Shown here: positions 46,601 through 59,545 of the stretch, one piece after another | Position numbering within the stretch: the stretch's first letter is position 1 | Layout: each line of letters opens with the position of its first letter | The notes under the pieces: generated by a model | Database searches by the model: none | The model's input: only the letters and a program-made list of their open reading frames with translations | What the model was told of the DNA's origin: nothing | Position numbers and translations under genes: made by a program | Origin: Panorpa germanica | Taxonomy: Eukaryota; Arthropoda; Insecta; Mecoptera; Panorpidae | Reading direction: 5' to 3' | Length of the DNA stretch: 64,000 nt | Assembly (NCBI GenBank): GCA_963678705.1 | Contig: OY783205.1 | Coordinates: 11,656,001 to 11,720,000 of the forward strand

Positions 46601-47620
46601 TGCATACTAAATTTCAGTTTTGTATATATATTTTAGAATTAGTACCCCCTACAAACCTCCGCTACTGAACAAGTTTGTTAAATTTTAGCACGAGGATCTA
46701 TTTTATTTGTATCTAAGAATATATATTCTAAACTATAGCCTTTCATCTCCATATATTTCAAATATCTGGTTTTTGGCCCCCAGCGCCCGCCGCCTCTGGA
46801 AAGTTGCAAATTTCTATACTGTGTCTTTAATGACACTCTATACATGGCCCCCGTTCCAAATTTTAACGTTCTAGCTCTGTTGCGACATTGCCCCCAAAAA
46901 ATCACGCCGCTACTGAATTAAAATTTTGGTAATCCAATTATTGGCAAACATGCGCAATTAGTGTCTCCATACATACCCTAAGTTATAATACTACATTTTC
47001 AATATTTCTGGCTTTTACTGTCTCTACTCCCGCCGCCACTGGAAATTTGGGGCTGTTTTTTTTTTTCATTAATAACTGTCTACAGCGAGCCTACATATTA
47101 AATTTCAACGTCCTAACTCTATTCTAACATTGCCCCCGGAAATTCGCGCCGCTACTGAACTTAAATTTCCAATTTCCAACTATTGGCAAATGTGCACAAT
47201 TATGATCTCAATACACACACCAAATTTCAGTTTTCTATCTTTTCTAGTTCGTCGGATATTAGCAAAAGTATTTTTTCGAATTTTCCAGTTTTTCCAGTAT
47301 AAGTTTTCCCACGGAAATTCAGGGGAAAATTCAGGGACGTAGAAAGTCTTAGAAATTTGTCCTTTACATCATACCAAAATTTGAAGAACTTTGTAGGCGC
47401 CGTTTAGAAGATACTATATACGATTTTGTTACCGGATATATATATAAATAAATAAATATATAAATAAATAAATATATAACGCTCTATATATATAAATATC
47501 TATGAGTTCTTATGAGTTTTCCATGTTAAATTGGAACATTACGAACATTATAATAAGTAGATGAGTTCTTATGAGTTTTCCATGTTAAATTGGAACATTA
47601 CGAACATTATAATAGTAAGA
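43646..47620 (-). mobile_element. Array unit 4: Helitron with LINE and duplicated 5' terminus
   Basis: 3975 bp, CTAG at 43646. One hairpin base differs (GTTGC for GTCGC). The LINE occupies 43749-45060. The last 119 bases hold the 59-bp 5' terminus twice (47502-47560 and 47561-47620). The inner copy ends AAGTAGA and the outer copy ends AGTAAGA. Otherwise it is collinear with units 5 and 6. Confidence 0.85.
43749..45060 (-). mobile_element. LINE inside array unit 4
   Basis: Same 5' break as in unit 1. Within it, 44673-44299 is an open stretch starting MRRVWRLREKVFGG that reads through AEVWGWKEQEKLARIQVRYI (Trp where unit 1 has a stop). The C-terminal frame 44132-43902 has the CRVCGAEDETLENIRFKC knuckle, with the His replaced by Asn. 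The YADD segment (45007-44771) lies in a separate frame. Confidence 0.85.
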
Positions 47621-50600
47621 CTAGCGCTTCGCCCCGTCGCAAAGCGACGTGTATTTAATATTTGTGAATAAATAAAAGTTATTTGATAAATAGAAAATAA
47701 TCCTGAAATATTGTTTATTGTTCGCCTTTCGGCTTTACAATCTACATTCTTAATACATTTCATATACTTCAACTTACAATTAAATTTACATTATTCTCCA
47801 CCAACTTATTTATTCTTCTGTTTTTCCTTTCCTTCTTACTATTTCCGCCATCCACCTCTTTCCTTCACTGCCTCCCTTTAATAGCTGGCCAATATTCCTT
47901 TTGCTAGCTACTTTTTCCTTACACTCAAACTTAATGTGCTCCAGTGTTTCGTCCTCCGCTCCGCACACTCTACACTTTCTTTCCTCACTCTTTTCCCAGT
48001 ATCTGTTTCCTTTTTCCTCATTTCCCAATCTAAACCTTGCTATTCTTCTTATGTGTTTTATGTCTTTTTCTATAAGGTACTGAGGCACAGTATTTTCTTA
48101 TAACCTTTTATATCTTTTATTGTAGTTACTTTTTTCTATCTTTTTCTATAAGGTACTGAGGCACAGTATTTTCTTATAACCTTTTATATCTTTTATTGTA
48201 GTTACTTTTTTCTATTTTTCCCATTCTCTTCTGCTGTTGTATCTCCTTATCCCTTCTCCTTAGCTCCTCTTCCACCTCCTTCTCTTCTCCTCTCTGCCTC
48301 CTCGATCGCCATGCCATTCCTTTCAAAGTACTATTTTCTCTTTTTTGTACCTCCTCCTTTCCCCATTCTTTATGCTATCCTCTCTTATTTTCTTTAAAAT
48401 TTTGCTTTCCGCTCTGTGGAATTTCTCCTCGTATTTTACTGCTTTTTCCCCTGTTTTAATTCGTATCTTATCCCTTTTTAGCTCCTCCATAGCCATGTAT
48501 CCTGGCGTGCACCTGTCCAGCCATAGTAACCATTAAATATATCTCACCTGTATTCTTGCCAACTTTTCTTGCTCCTTCCACCCCCAAACCTCTGCTCCAT
48601 ACAACATCATACTGGCTATCAGTCTATCAAACATCCATATTCTCTTTTGTATGTCCCCCCCAAATACCTTTTCCCTTAGTCACCATACCCGTCGCATTGC
48701 TAGCTCCGCCTTGTTTGCTACCTCCCTTATCTGAGCCTCTTCTCCATTGTTCTTTTTAAAAGTGTAGCCCAGATATTTGAATTCTTCTACTTCCTCAATG
48801 TCCTCTCTCTTGTATTTCCACCTTTTGTGTCTTCTTTTTCCACCCCCTTTTTTAAATACCATAATTTTTGTCTTTTCCACATTTAACTCTAGTCCTTTCC
48901 TGTCTATATATCTCCCTAGCCGGTGAGCCATCTCCTGCAACTCTCCTTCCCTTTTTGCCAACAGGACTATATCGTCAGCGTATGCTAAAGTCCATATCTT
49001 GTAGTGTCTTCCTATTAGCACCCCCCCATCTTGTTCTCTTTCCATTACCCCCTCCAAGTCTGCTGTAGATATCGCAAATAAAATGCAAAATATTATTTTG
49101 TTATAATTCCTTTATTTACAGTAATAAAGCACTGTATTGACCAGTCTCCAGTGCCCCCTCCCATAAGCCCCAATCGACACCTCTTGGCTCCATGCTCTCT
49201 TACGTTTCCGAACTTTTAATTTGATTCCTCTAAACTTCTGCCATAAAGCGCATCCTACTTTTAGCACTCTGCATCGCTTCTTCCCTGAGCATCGTCGGTC
49301 CTTAGAGTACTTTCACAGCGCCCCCGCTACGTAAAATTATCATTTTCCATAATGAAGCACAGTATTGAACAATGTCCACTGTCCCGCTCCTAAACATCAA
49401 TCACCTCTTGGCTCCATGCTCTGTATCGTTCTCGCACTTTTAAATGTAATCATCTGCACCTTTGCCATAATGCGCCCACTTGCAACACTACAGCTTAACT
49501 AAACATCATCGCTTATTAGGGCACTTTCCTATACCCCCCGTTTAGCGCAATCATTAAATAATCCTGCGCTTCTACCCCCTGCGTACTAATCTCTTAACAA
49601 TTAGTTTTCCAAAATAATTCTTTACTGGCAACCTGCATACTAAATTTCATCCTTAGAAGTACATTATTTTTTAATAATTATTCGATAAGATAAATCTTTG
49701 ATAAAATTTTCACTAATTTCAATGTAAACCTACTAATTACATCAATTCATTTATGTTTTTAAGCTAGCAGTTCGCTCCTAATAATCTTATCTCTAGGCCT
49801 TTTCCTTCCCGTTATTGCACTTTCGATTCAATCCCCATACCCCGCCACCCTCACTTTTAGCACCAAAGCACATATTCTGCAATACGGTTACCTCCCAGAG
49901 CCATTATAATCTGCTAGAAGTAGTGGCGATCTACTTCTAACACCACCATTACTTAGAACTGAACCCCAGTGCCACACTCTTCTCCAATTAGACACTACCA
50001 ATTCGATATTACAGCAATTCATTTACATGATTAAAACTGTACTGTAATCTTACACTCTATATTTCGTATTTATATTTACGTTATAATATTAGTCTCCCCA
50101 TTAATCCCCGCTCCTGAAATAAAATTGTCAAATTTTAGGCATAGCAATCTATTTTGCTCGTAACAACTCTCACTACCTTTATCTACCCCTACTTTTATAA
50201 ATGATCGAAATTTCAAAATTGAGTTCTTTGGCAAAGCGTTTTCCCGCCCCCGCTTCACCAATTTCACGCCGCTACTAAGGTTACATTTATTTTCGCAAAT
50301 ATGCACGTGCATAGTTTCTATTTTTTCACTTTTTCTATTTTTTGATATTTGGGGCTGGTAACTATTTCCCCCTATACCTCTCACTCCTGTTCGATTTCAT
50401 AGCACAACAAACGCACCAAAAATCAATCCAATTCTACTACTGAATGTAATTTGAATATCTGACTTATAGAGAACTATTTAGCTTCTATTTAATATTCTAC
50501 ATGCAAAATATCATCGTTGTACCTCTATATTGTTCTTAAATTCGGTTTATGACTCGCCACTCTAATGTTGCACTTAAGAAAATGTAGTTTTTTTTATATT

Positions 50601-51565
50601 TTCGTAATAATAATGTCAATCTATATCTGCATACTAAATTTCAGCTTTGTATTTATAGTTTAGCATTAATACCCCCCACATACCTCCGCTACTGAACAAG
50701 TTTGTTAAGTTTTAGCACGAGGATCTATTTTATTTGTATCTAAGAATATATATTCTAAACTATAGCCTTTCATCTCTATATATTTCAAATATCTGGTTTT
50801 TGGCCCCCAGCGCCCGCCGCCTCTGGAAAGTTGCAAATTTCTATAGTGTGTCTTTAATGACACTCTATATATGGCCCCCGTTCCAAATTTTAACGTTCTA
50901 GCTCTGTTGCGACATTGCCCCCAAAAAATCACGCCGCTACTGAATTAAAATTTTGGTAATCCAATTATTGGCAAACATGCACAATTAGTGTCTTAATACA
51001 TACCCAAAGTTTTAATACTTCTTTTTCAATATTTCTGGCTTTTATTGTCTCAACTCCCGCCGCCACTGGAAATTTAGGGCTGTTTATTTTTTTTTATTAA
51101 TTACTGTCTACAGCGAGCCTACATATTAAGTTTGAACGTCCTAACTCTATTCTAACATTGCCCCCAGAAATTCGTGCCGCTACTGAACTTAAATTTCAAA
51201 TTTCCAACTATCGGAAAATGTGCACAATTATGATCTCAATACACATACCAAATTTCAGTTTTCTATCTTTTCTAGTTCGTCAGATATTAGCAAAATTATT
51301 TTTTCGAATTTTTCAGTTTTTCCAGTATAAGTTTTTCCACGGAAATTCAGGGGAAAATTCAGGGACGTAGAAAGTCTTAGAAATTCGTCCTTTACATCAT
51401 ACCAAAATTTGAAGAACTTTGTAGGCGCCGTTTAGAAGATACCATATACGATTTTGTTACCGGATATATATATAAATAAATAACGCTCTATATATATAAA
51501 TATCTATGAGTTCTTATGGGTTTTCCATGTTAAATTGGAACATTACGAACATTATAATAAGTAGA
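47621..51565 (-). mobile_element. Array unit 5: Helitron with LINE
   Basis: 3945 bp, from CTAG to AAGTAGA. Its LINE (47713-49081) contains a 76-bp tandem duplication (48064-48139 and 48140-48215) shared only with unit 6. At 49913-49934 there is a small local inverted insertion-like stretch (CTGCTAGAAGTAGTGGCGAT). It is nearly identical to unit 6 over its length. Confidence 0.87.
47713..49081 (-). mobile_element. LINE inside array unit 5
   Basis: Same truncation point as units 1, 4 and 6. The C-terminal frame 48088-47810 carries MPQYLIEKDIKHIRRIARFR and the CRVCGAEDETLEHIKFEC knuckle. The YADD-containing frame is 49057-48680. The 76-bp duplication lies between them and disrupts the linker. 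Confidence 0.87.
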
Positions 51566-54500
51566 CTAGCGCTTCGCCCCGTCGCAAAGCGACGTGTATT
51601 TAATATTTGTGAATAAATAAAAGTTATTTGATAAATAGAAAATAATCCTGAAATCTTGTTTATTGTTCGCCTTTCGGCTTTACAATCTACATTCTTAATA
51701 CATTTCATATACTTCAACTTACAATTAAATTTACATTATTCTCCACCAACTTATTTATTCTTCTGTTTTTCTTTTCCTTCTTACTATTTCCGCCATCCAC
51801 CTCTTTCCTTCACTGCCTCCCTTTAATAGCTGGCCAATATTCCTTTTGCTAGCTACTTTTTCCTTACACTCAAACTTAATGTGCTCCAGTGTTTCGTCCT
51901 CCGCTCCGCACACTCTACACTTTCTTTCCTCACTCTTTTCCCAGTATCTGTTTCCTTTTTCCTCATTTCCCAATCTAAACCTTGCTATTCTTCTTATGTG
52001 TTTTATGTCTTTTTCTATAAGGTACTGAGGCACAGTATTTTCTTATAACCTTTTATATCTTTTATTGTAGTTACTTTTTTCTATCTTTTTCTATAAGGTA
52101 CTGAGGCACAGTATTTTCTTATAACCTTTTATATCTTTTATTGTAGTTACTTTTTTCTATTTTTCCCATTCTCTTCTGCTGTTGTATCTCCTTATCCCTT
52201 CTCCTTAGCTCCTCTTCCACCTCCTTCTCTTCTCCTCTCTGCCTCCTCGATCGCCATGCCATTCCTTTCAAAGTACTATTTTCTCTTTTTTGTACCTCCT
52301 CCTTTCCCCATTCTTTATGCTATCCTCTCTTATTTTCTTTAAAATTTTGCTTTCCGCTCTGTGGAATTTCTCCTCGTATTTTACTGCTTTTTCCCCTGTT
52401 TTAATTTGTATCTTATCCCTTTTTAGCTCCTCCATAGCCATGTATCCTGGCGTGCACCTGTCCAGCCATAGTAACCATTTAATATATCTCACCTGTATTC
52501 TTGCCAACTTTTCTTGCTCCTTCTACCCCCAAACCTCTGCTCCATACAACATCATACTGGCTATCAGTCTATCAAACATCCATATTCTCTTTTGTATGTC
52601 CCCCCCAAATACCTTTTCCCTTAGTCACCATACCCGTCGCATTGCTAGCTCCGCCTTGTTTGCTACCTCCCTTATCTGAGCCTCTTCTCCATTGTTCTTT
52701 TTAAAAGTGTAGCCCAGATATTTGAATTCTTCTACTTCCTCAATGTCCTCTCTCTTGTATTTCCACCTTTTGTGTCTTCTTTTTCCACCCCCTTTTTTAA
52801 ATACCATAATTTTTGTCTTTTCCACATTTAACTCTAGTCCTTTCCTGTCTATATATCTCCCTAGCCGGTGAGCCATCTCCTGCAACTCTCCTTCCCTTTT
52901 TGCCAACAGGACTATATCGTCAGCGTATGCTAAAGTCCATATCTTGTAGTGTCTTCCTATTAGCACCTCCCATCTTGTTCTCTTTCCATTACCCCCTCCA
53001 AGTCTGCTGTATATATCGCAAATAAAATGCAAAATATTATTTTGGTATAATTCCTTTATTTACAGTAATAAAGCACTGTATTGACCAGTCTCCAGTGCCC
53101 CCGCCCATAAGCCCCAATCGTCACCTCTTGGCTCCATGCTCTCTTACGTTTCCGAACTTTTAATTTGATTCCTCTAAACTTCTGCCATGAAGCGCCTCCT
53201 ACTTTTAGCACTCTGCATCGCTTCTTCCCTGAGCATCATCGGTCCTTAGAGTACTTTTACAGCGCCCCCGCTGCGTAATATTATCATTTACCATAATGAA
53301 GCACAGTATTGAACAATGTCCACTGCCCCGCCCCTAAACATCAAGCACCTCTTGGCTCCATGCTCTGTATCGTTCTCGCACTTTTAAATGTAATCATCTG
53401 CACCTTTGCCATAATGCGCCCACTTGCAACACTACAGCTTAACTGAACATCATCGCTTATTAGGGCACTTTCCTATACCCCCCGTTTAGCGCAATCATTA
53501 AATAATTCTGCGCTTCCACCCGCTGCGTACTAATCTCTTAACAATTAGTTTTCCAAATTATTACTTTACTGGCAACCTGCATACTAAATTTCATCCTTAG
53601 AAGTACATTATTTTTTAATAATTATTCGATAAGATAAATCTTTGATAAAATTTTCACTAATTTCAATTACATCATTACTACTAATTACATCAATTCATTT
53701 ATGTTTTTAAGAAAGCCTAGCAGTTCGCTCCTAATAATCTCATCTCTAGGCCTTTTCCTTACCGTTATTGCACTTTCGATTCAATCCCCATACCCCGCCA
53801 CCTTCACTTTCAGCACCAAAGCACATATTCTGCAATACGGTTACCTCCCAGAGCCATTATAATCTATCGCCACTACTTGTAACACCACTGTTACTTAGAA
53901 CTGAACCCCAGCGCCACACTCTTCTCCAATCAGACACTACCAATTCGCTATTACAGCAATTCATTTACATGAATAAAACTGTACTGTAATCTTACACTCT
54001 ATATTTCGTATTTATATTTACGTTATAATATTAGTCTCTCCATTAATCCCCGCTCCTGAAATAAAATTGTCAAATTTTAGGCATAGCAATCTATTTTGCT
54101 CGTAACAACTCTCACTACCTTTATCTACCCCTACTTTTATAAATGATCGAAATTTCAAAATTGAGTTCTTTGGCAAAGCGTTTTCCCGCCCCCACTTCCT
54201 TAATTTAACGCCGCTACTAAGGTTAAATTTATTTTCGCAAATATGCACGTGCATAGTTTCTATTTTTTCACTTTTTCTTTTTTTTGATATTTGGGGCTGT
54301 TAACTATTTCCCCCCTATACCTCTCACTCCTGTTCGATTTCACAGCACAACAAACGCACCAAAAATCAATCCAATTCTACTACTGAATGTAATTTGAATA
54401 TCTGACTTATAGAGAACTATTTAGCTTCTATTTAATATTCTACATGCAAAATATCATCGTTGTACCTCTATATTGTTCTTATATTCGGTTTATCACCCGC

Positions 54501-55500
54501 CACTCTAATGTTGCACTTAAGAAAATGTAGTTTTTTTTTATATTTTCGTAATAATAATGTCAATCTATATCTGCATACTAAATTTCAGTTTTGTATATAT
54601 ATTTTAGCATTAGTACCCCCACAAACCTCCGCTACTGAACAAGTTTGTTAAATTTTAGCACGAGGATCTATTTTATTTGTATCTAAGAATATTTATTCTA
54701 AACTATAGCCTTTCATCTCCATATATTTCAAATATCTGGTTTTTGGCCCCCAGCGCCCGCCGCCTCTGGAAAGTTGCAAATTTCTATAGTGTGTCTTTAA
54801 TGATACTCTATATATGGCTCCCGTTCCAAATTTTAACGTTCTAGCTCTGTTGCGACATTGCCCCCAAAAAATCACGCCGCTACTGAATTAAAATTTTGGT
54901 AATCTAATTATTGGCAAACATGCGCAATTAGTGTCTCCATACATACCCTAAGTTATAATACTACATTTTTAATATTTCTGGCTTTTACTGTCTCAACTCC
55001 CGCCGCCACTGGAAATTTGGGGCTGTTTATTTTTTTTCATTAATAACTGTCTACAGCGAGCCTACATATTAAATTTCAACGTCCTATCTCTATTCTAACA
55101 TTGCCCCTGGAAATTCGCGCCGCTACTGAACTTAAATTTCCAATTTGCAACTATTGGCAAATGTGCACAATTATGATCTCAATACACACACTAAATTTCA
55201 GTTTTCTATCTTTTCTAGTTCGTCAGATATTAGCAAAAGTATTTTTTCGAATTTTCTAGTTTTTCCAGTATAAGTTTTTCCACGGAAATTCAGGAAAAAA
55301 TTCAGGAACGTAGAAAGTCTTAGAAATTCGTCCTTTACATCATACCAAAATTTGAAGAACTTTGTAGGCGCCGTTTAGAAGATACCATATACGATTTTGT
55401 TACCGGATATATAAATATCGCTATATATATATAAATATCTATGAGTTCTTATGGGTTTTCCATGTTAAATTGGAACATTACGAACATTATAATAAGTAGA
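51566..55500 (-). mobile_element. Array unit 6: Helitron with LINE, last unit
   Basis: 3935 bp, from CTAG (51566) to AAGTAGA (55500), followed by T. On the minus strand the block therefore starts A|TC, the expected Helitron 5' junction. It shares the 76-bp LINE duplication (52009-52084, 52085-52160) with unit 5. The TA/ATA microsatellite before the end is shorter. Confidence 0.87.
51658..53026 (-). mobile_element. LINE inside array unit 6
   Basis: Frames 52033-51755 (MPQYL...CRVCGAEDETLEHIKFEC), 52507-52268 (ARIQVRYIKWLLWLDRC) and 53032-52625 (YADDIVLLAKREGELQ) match unit 5 almost residue for residue. A two-base-type indel near 52967 shifts the start of the last one. Confidence 0.87.
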
Positions 55501-57187
55501 TAGAGAAAAAAATAACAAATACATACTGCAAATTACCTTGACTTAAAGTATACATACAAACAAAGTATATACACATATTGCAAGTTTAGAAGTCGTTTGG
55601 TGATGTATTAGAAAACCTTGAAGGCTATTTCGACAAGGTAGTAGCTGTTAAAAATGATTATTTAGTTAAGACTCAAGAGGTGTTGTAGAGGCTAATATAT
55701 TTTTAGCTATCTTCAAAGATAGTTTAGTTAAAATATATATTTTTAATGCAAGTTTACTAGTATCGTATTATATAATCAATTTTCAAAATAAATTTTACGC
55801 GAATCTTTATAGAAATACAAGTTAATTAGTCGGACAATTCTGAATACAATATTTTATATATTATAATTTTGTTTGGTTACTTTTACACATGGTAATCACT
55901 GTTGTAATATTTTGTTTTTAGATACACTTTCAGTGTGCTAGATATGTTTAGAAATACAGTAAAAGTATCTTAAAGCTATATCTAGTATATAAACACACAC
56001 ATAGTTAAGTATCATTCCCACTCACTGCTTTATTTTAATTTTGTATTTAATTTTAGTTGTTTAGCATATGGAAATACGCGTAGTCATTCACAGTACCATT
56101 TTTAATCAGTATTTTTAGAGCCTTACAAAGTCCAAAGTTTTAAATTAAAAATAATAAATTAAGAAACCTCCAAAATGTGACAATCTGTCAACATGCAGTT
56201 TACTTTTAATAGAAGTCAGTATTTGAAAAATATAGAAGAGAAAACAATTTTTATTACTAATTGTTATTAAAAATAGCAATTTTAACTATTTCACATACAA
56301 TTTTGTTGAACTGTCAAAAAATTTTATTACTAACGATGCATACGCACCAACTAAATTAACTAAACTTAAATTAAAACACGAATGTGAAAAAACAAAAACC
56401 TGAAATCTAGATTACAATATTATATAAAAACATTAAATTAAATATCAAAACATAGAGGGGGAATGAGGCTTTACTTGTTACGTAAAAAATATTACCAAAT
56501 ACAAAATATTTTGTGTTCTATCTTACTGATTTCTTTCAGGCTAAAGGCATAAGTTTATTACATAATAAAATATTAGGATTTATAGGATCTTTATGTGTCG
56601 AAGTTCCAATATCGAATATCTAAGTGTTTTGTGTCCAATGTCTCGTGCTGTTCCATAAGTCCTTGCAACAGCAGTATAGAAGTCCACTGGGACCTAAATA
56701 GTGCTACCAAAATTTTTAGATTACATTTTCAATTAAATATTAATAAGTTTTTTTTTAAGTTAACTATTACATCTCACAAAAGTCATTACTTCGCCATTGG
56801 AGTCTCAAATTTCCACAAAGATTGGCCTACTTTATTAGGGGCTCATTTACCATTGAACTAACTGACACCCTGCCTAGTCCACTACTGATATTTTATATTA
56901 TCTCTTCTAGTATGCAAATATTTACGGTATAATAAATGTACTTCTATTTCTTAGTCAATAATATCATTTTTAAATCGATACTTGTAAGAGATATTGCTCA
57001 GTGCTTACATACTTCTGCATCTACTTTCATTACCTGTTTTTATATCATTTAATATTTTCACATCAAGTTATTGAGTTCGTGTGCACTCAGCCATTGAATA
57101 TGTTCCTGCTAAGACTACAACTTTTTATAATGTGCATGTACCTATATAATTTATTCAGTCCTATGTCATATTATATATATTTGTATA
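55501..57187. other. Right flank of the array; no gene recognised
   Basis: AT-rich. The stretch 56595-56730 (AAGTGTTTTGTGTCCAATGT, CCATAAGTCC, AGTGCTACC) weakly matches 57770-57970 inside the next Helitron, so part of this flank may be an older Helitron copy without visible ends. The 88-codon frame at 56595-56861 is otherwise unremarkable. Confidence 0.45.
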
Positions 57188-58115
57188 CTAGCGTTTACCC
57201 CGTCGCAAAACATCGTTACTTTTGTATATTTGATATAAATGTAATAAAATAATACGTAAAACTCAATTATAGTCTAAGTATAATATATAATATAAATATA
57301 CGAGTATATAAGTTCAAAAATACAATGGAAATACTAAGGAATTGTACATTTTTAAACAAATTCATGTGTTGCTTCTGAAATCAAAGACTTTTATTTTAGT
57401 AATTAACATACACATTATAATAATTACACTGTTTAACATAAATCAAACTATCTTACTTGAAATCAAACGAACAACATTTAAAGTTTATTATTTAAATTGT
57501 CAATTACTTTTTATCTAATTTTATAATAACTTAATACTATGCACAGTGAGTTCTCTCGGCTCCAAATATCAACTGTGTTGCTCGTTAGCACACACTACAA
57601 TGAAAGTGGCTATATATAATTAATATATACCGTTAGCTCATCTGACCAGAATGCAGTTATAATATCTCTGGTTAGTGTTTGAAATACAATTTCTGTACGA
57701 TCAATTCCAGTCGAATATGTATATTATCAAGTCTCTTAACCGATCTGTATGTCTATGTAAATCTCCAAGTGTTGTGTGTCCAATATCCCGTGTCAAACTC
57801 TCAACTTTCAGTCCCCGTGTTCCCCGTGTCCAAGAATTGTGCCTCAGACACGTATCCTGGTCCATAAGTCTTAAAACATTGTAACTCTGCATGATGGTAT
57901 CGCTAGGCCTAGATTGAAGTCACAGCGATATACTTGGAGTATTCATAGTGCTAAATACCGCTACCATTATTTGTAATATTTCACTTTTACATAGCGAAAC
58001 ACATATGCAAAAAGTCTTAGTCAAAGTAAACATTGATGGAGCTGTTTTCGAACCACTATCTAAAATTCAGTAGCAAATATATAAACAAATATACCTGGGA
58101 CATTATAATATGTAA
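57188..58115 (-). mobile_element. Helitron remnant, non-autonomous
   Basis: The plus strand starts A|CTAGCGTTTACCCCGTCGC (hairpin partner decayed to AAAACATCG) and ends ATACCTGGGACATTATAATA, the same 5' terminal block as Helitron A, with the final bases altered to TGTA. It is about 928 bp. The interior contains a C-rich tract (CCCCGTGTTCCCCGTGTCC near 57813) and no coding sequence I recognise. Confidence 0.7.
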
Positions 58116-59394
58116 AAAACATATCTGAAATATGAAACGTACAATATTGCCGGACAAACAAAAAGGTATTTCCTTATTTAAAACAATCTGCATCTTTTCA
58201 AAATACAAACGTTAAATGCGTTAAGTCAATCTTTCATTATTATCATTTCTTAATAAATAACGATTCGTCCTTCCTATTTTCTTTATTAGTTTATTTACTG
58301 TACTATGCTCGTCGGAAGTTGTTCGTCAGTCAACCCACTAAAGTGTAGTGTAGGCTAGTCACTCGTACGTACTACGTACATAAGCATATGAACTTACCTG
58401 ATTTACCTGCCGATTTGTAAATCAGTATAAATGCAATTGGCGCCAGACCATAATCCAAAAATGTGTACTTACATATTCATTCTCATTGTCAGGGAAGGCC
58501 AACGTTTTATACATATATATTGCAATCGGAATTTAGTGTTATGTTGTTCAATTACATCTAATACAGACGGCATTCCGACTCAACGCTATTCTTGTGATAC
58601 TGGGTTAAGAATGCTATACAAATACACCGCTTTTGTTCAAGCAACCTATTTAAAACGTTCCCGTAGTGGACATTGCACCCCTCGTGCCAATGGCGAACAG
58701 TGTTCGGTTCACCCCCATACTTCCTTTTCCTTATAACTTAAGTTCTAGCTTTCTCGTACACATGCAGATGTAATTTCTGCTCAAACTTCGCGAGTTTTTG
58801 GTTTATAAAGGCTAACATTGCACACCTTTAGGAGTGGAGGAAAAATCAGTTATGATTTACTGCACATAGTACTAACTGGAAGATCTAGGTTTGAATCCAG
58901 TTTCGATCAATTGTTTTGTTTCTCTGTTACATAACGTGGGAATCAACATAAACGGGATAATATTTTTTGTATATTTGGTATATTGTATATTTTTTGGGTA
59001 TTGATTCGTTTACTTGATAATAATCAAACTATAACCATACTTTTACTAGATAGAGGTCGTCACACATAAGTAGCCTGTAGTGAACAGGATTTTCTTTATT
59101 TTTATTTAAAATAAAACACTTATTACGTTCAGCACCACGTCGGTAAGAAATTCTACCTAATTAAAGAACGTCGTTGTAGTTTTAACGGATATAACAAAGA
59201 TAAAGCACTCTAAATAAAAAAGGAAACGATTAAAACATGTATATGAAATGTTCACGCACATTCTGAACCTATTCTGCCGAAAAAGTATATCGTTATTCCA
59301 GTTTATAGAAAAACATTTGGGCATTGTAAGGGTATTGCTTTTTAATGGGAAAAAGTACCGAGTCTGAATAACACTTGGCAAGTAAGTTGTAAGT
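58116..59394. other. Intergenic, nothing firmly recognised
   Basis: The frame at 58431-58736 (101 codons) has no recognised motif. Near 58890, AGGTTTGAATCCAG looks like a pol III B box, but no convincing A box or tail was found. Confidence 0.45.
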
Positions 59395-59545
59395 AAATTA
59401 AAAAGCAATGCATCATCAACACACGAAATTCAGATTTTTCTATTGTTTTGAAAATTGCAAAAGTAGCGTCTCTAAAACTAAAAGTTTTGACACATCGTTT
59501 GAAGTGCGCGCCATCTATATTGAATGATGTGATATAATAATTTCG
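59395..59545 (-). mobile_element. mariner-derived remnant
   Basis: The minus strand reads IEKSEFRVLMMHCFL near 59450-59405, the mariner N-terminus. It is preceded by the same 5' UTR tract as at 26.82 kb (TTGTTTTGAAAATTGCAAAA, then GCGCCATCTATAT). The transposase is lost after about 20 residues. Confidence 0.65.

Noticed and set aside
32497-55500. Regularly repeated units considered as a CRISPR array or classical satellite
   Set aside because: Units are kilobases long, have Helitron ends and lie in eukaryotic DNA. No short repeat/spacer pattern exists.
58880-58915. tRNA or tRNA-derived SINE (B-box-like GGTTTGAATCC)
   Set aside because: No A box at the right distance, no cloverleaf and no SINE tail could be found.
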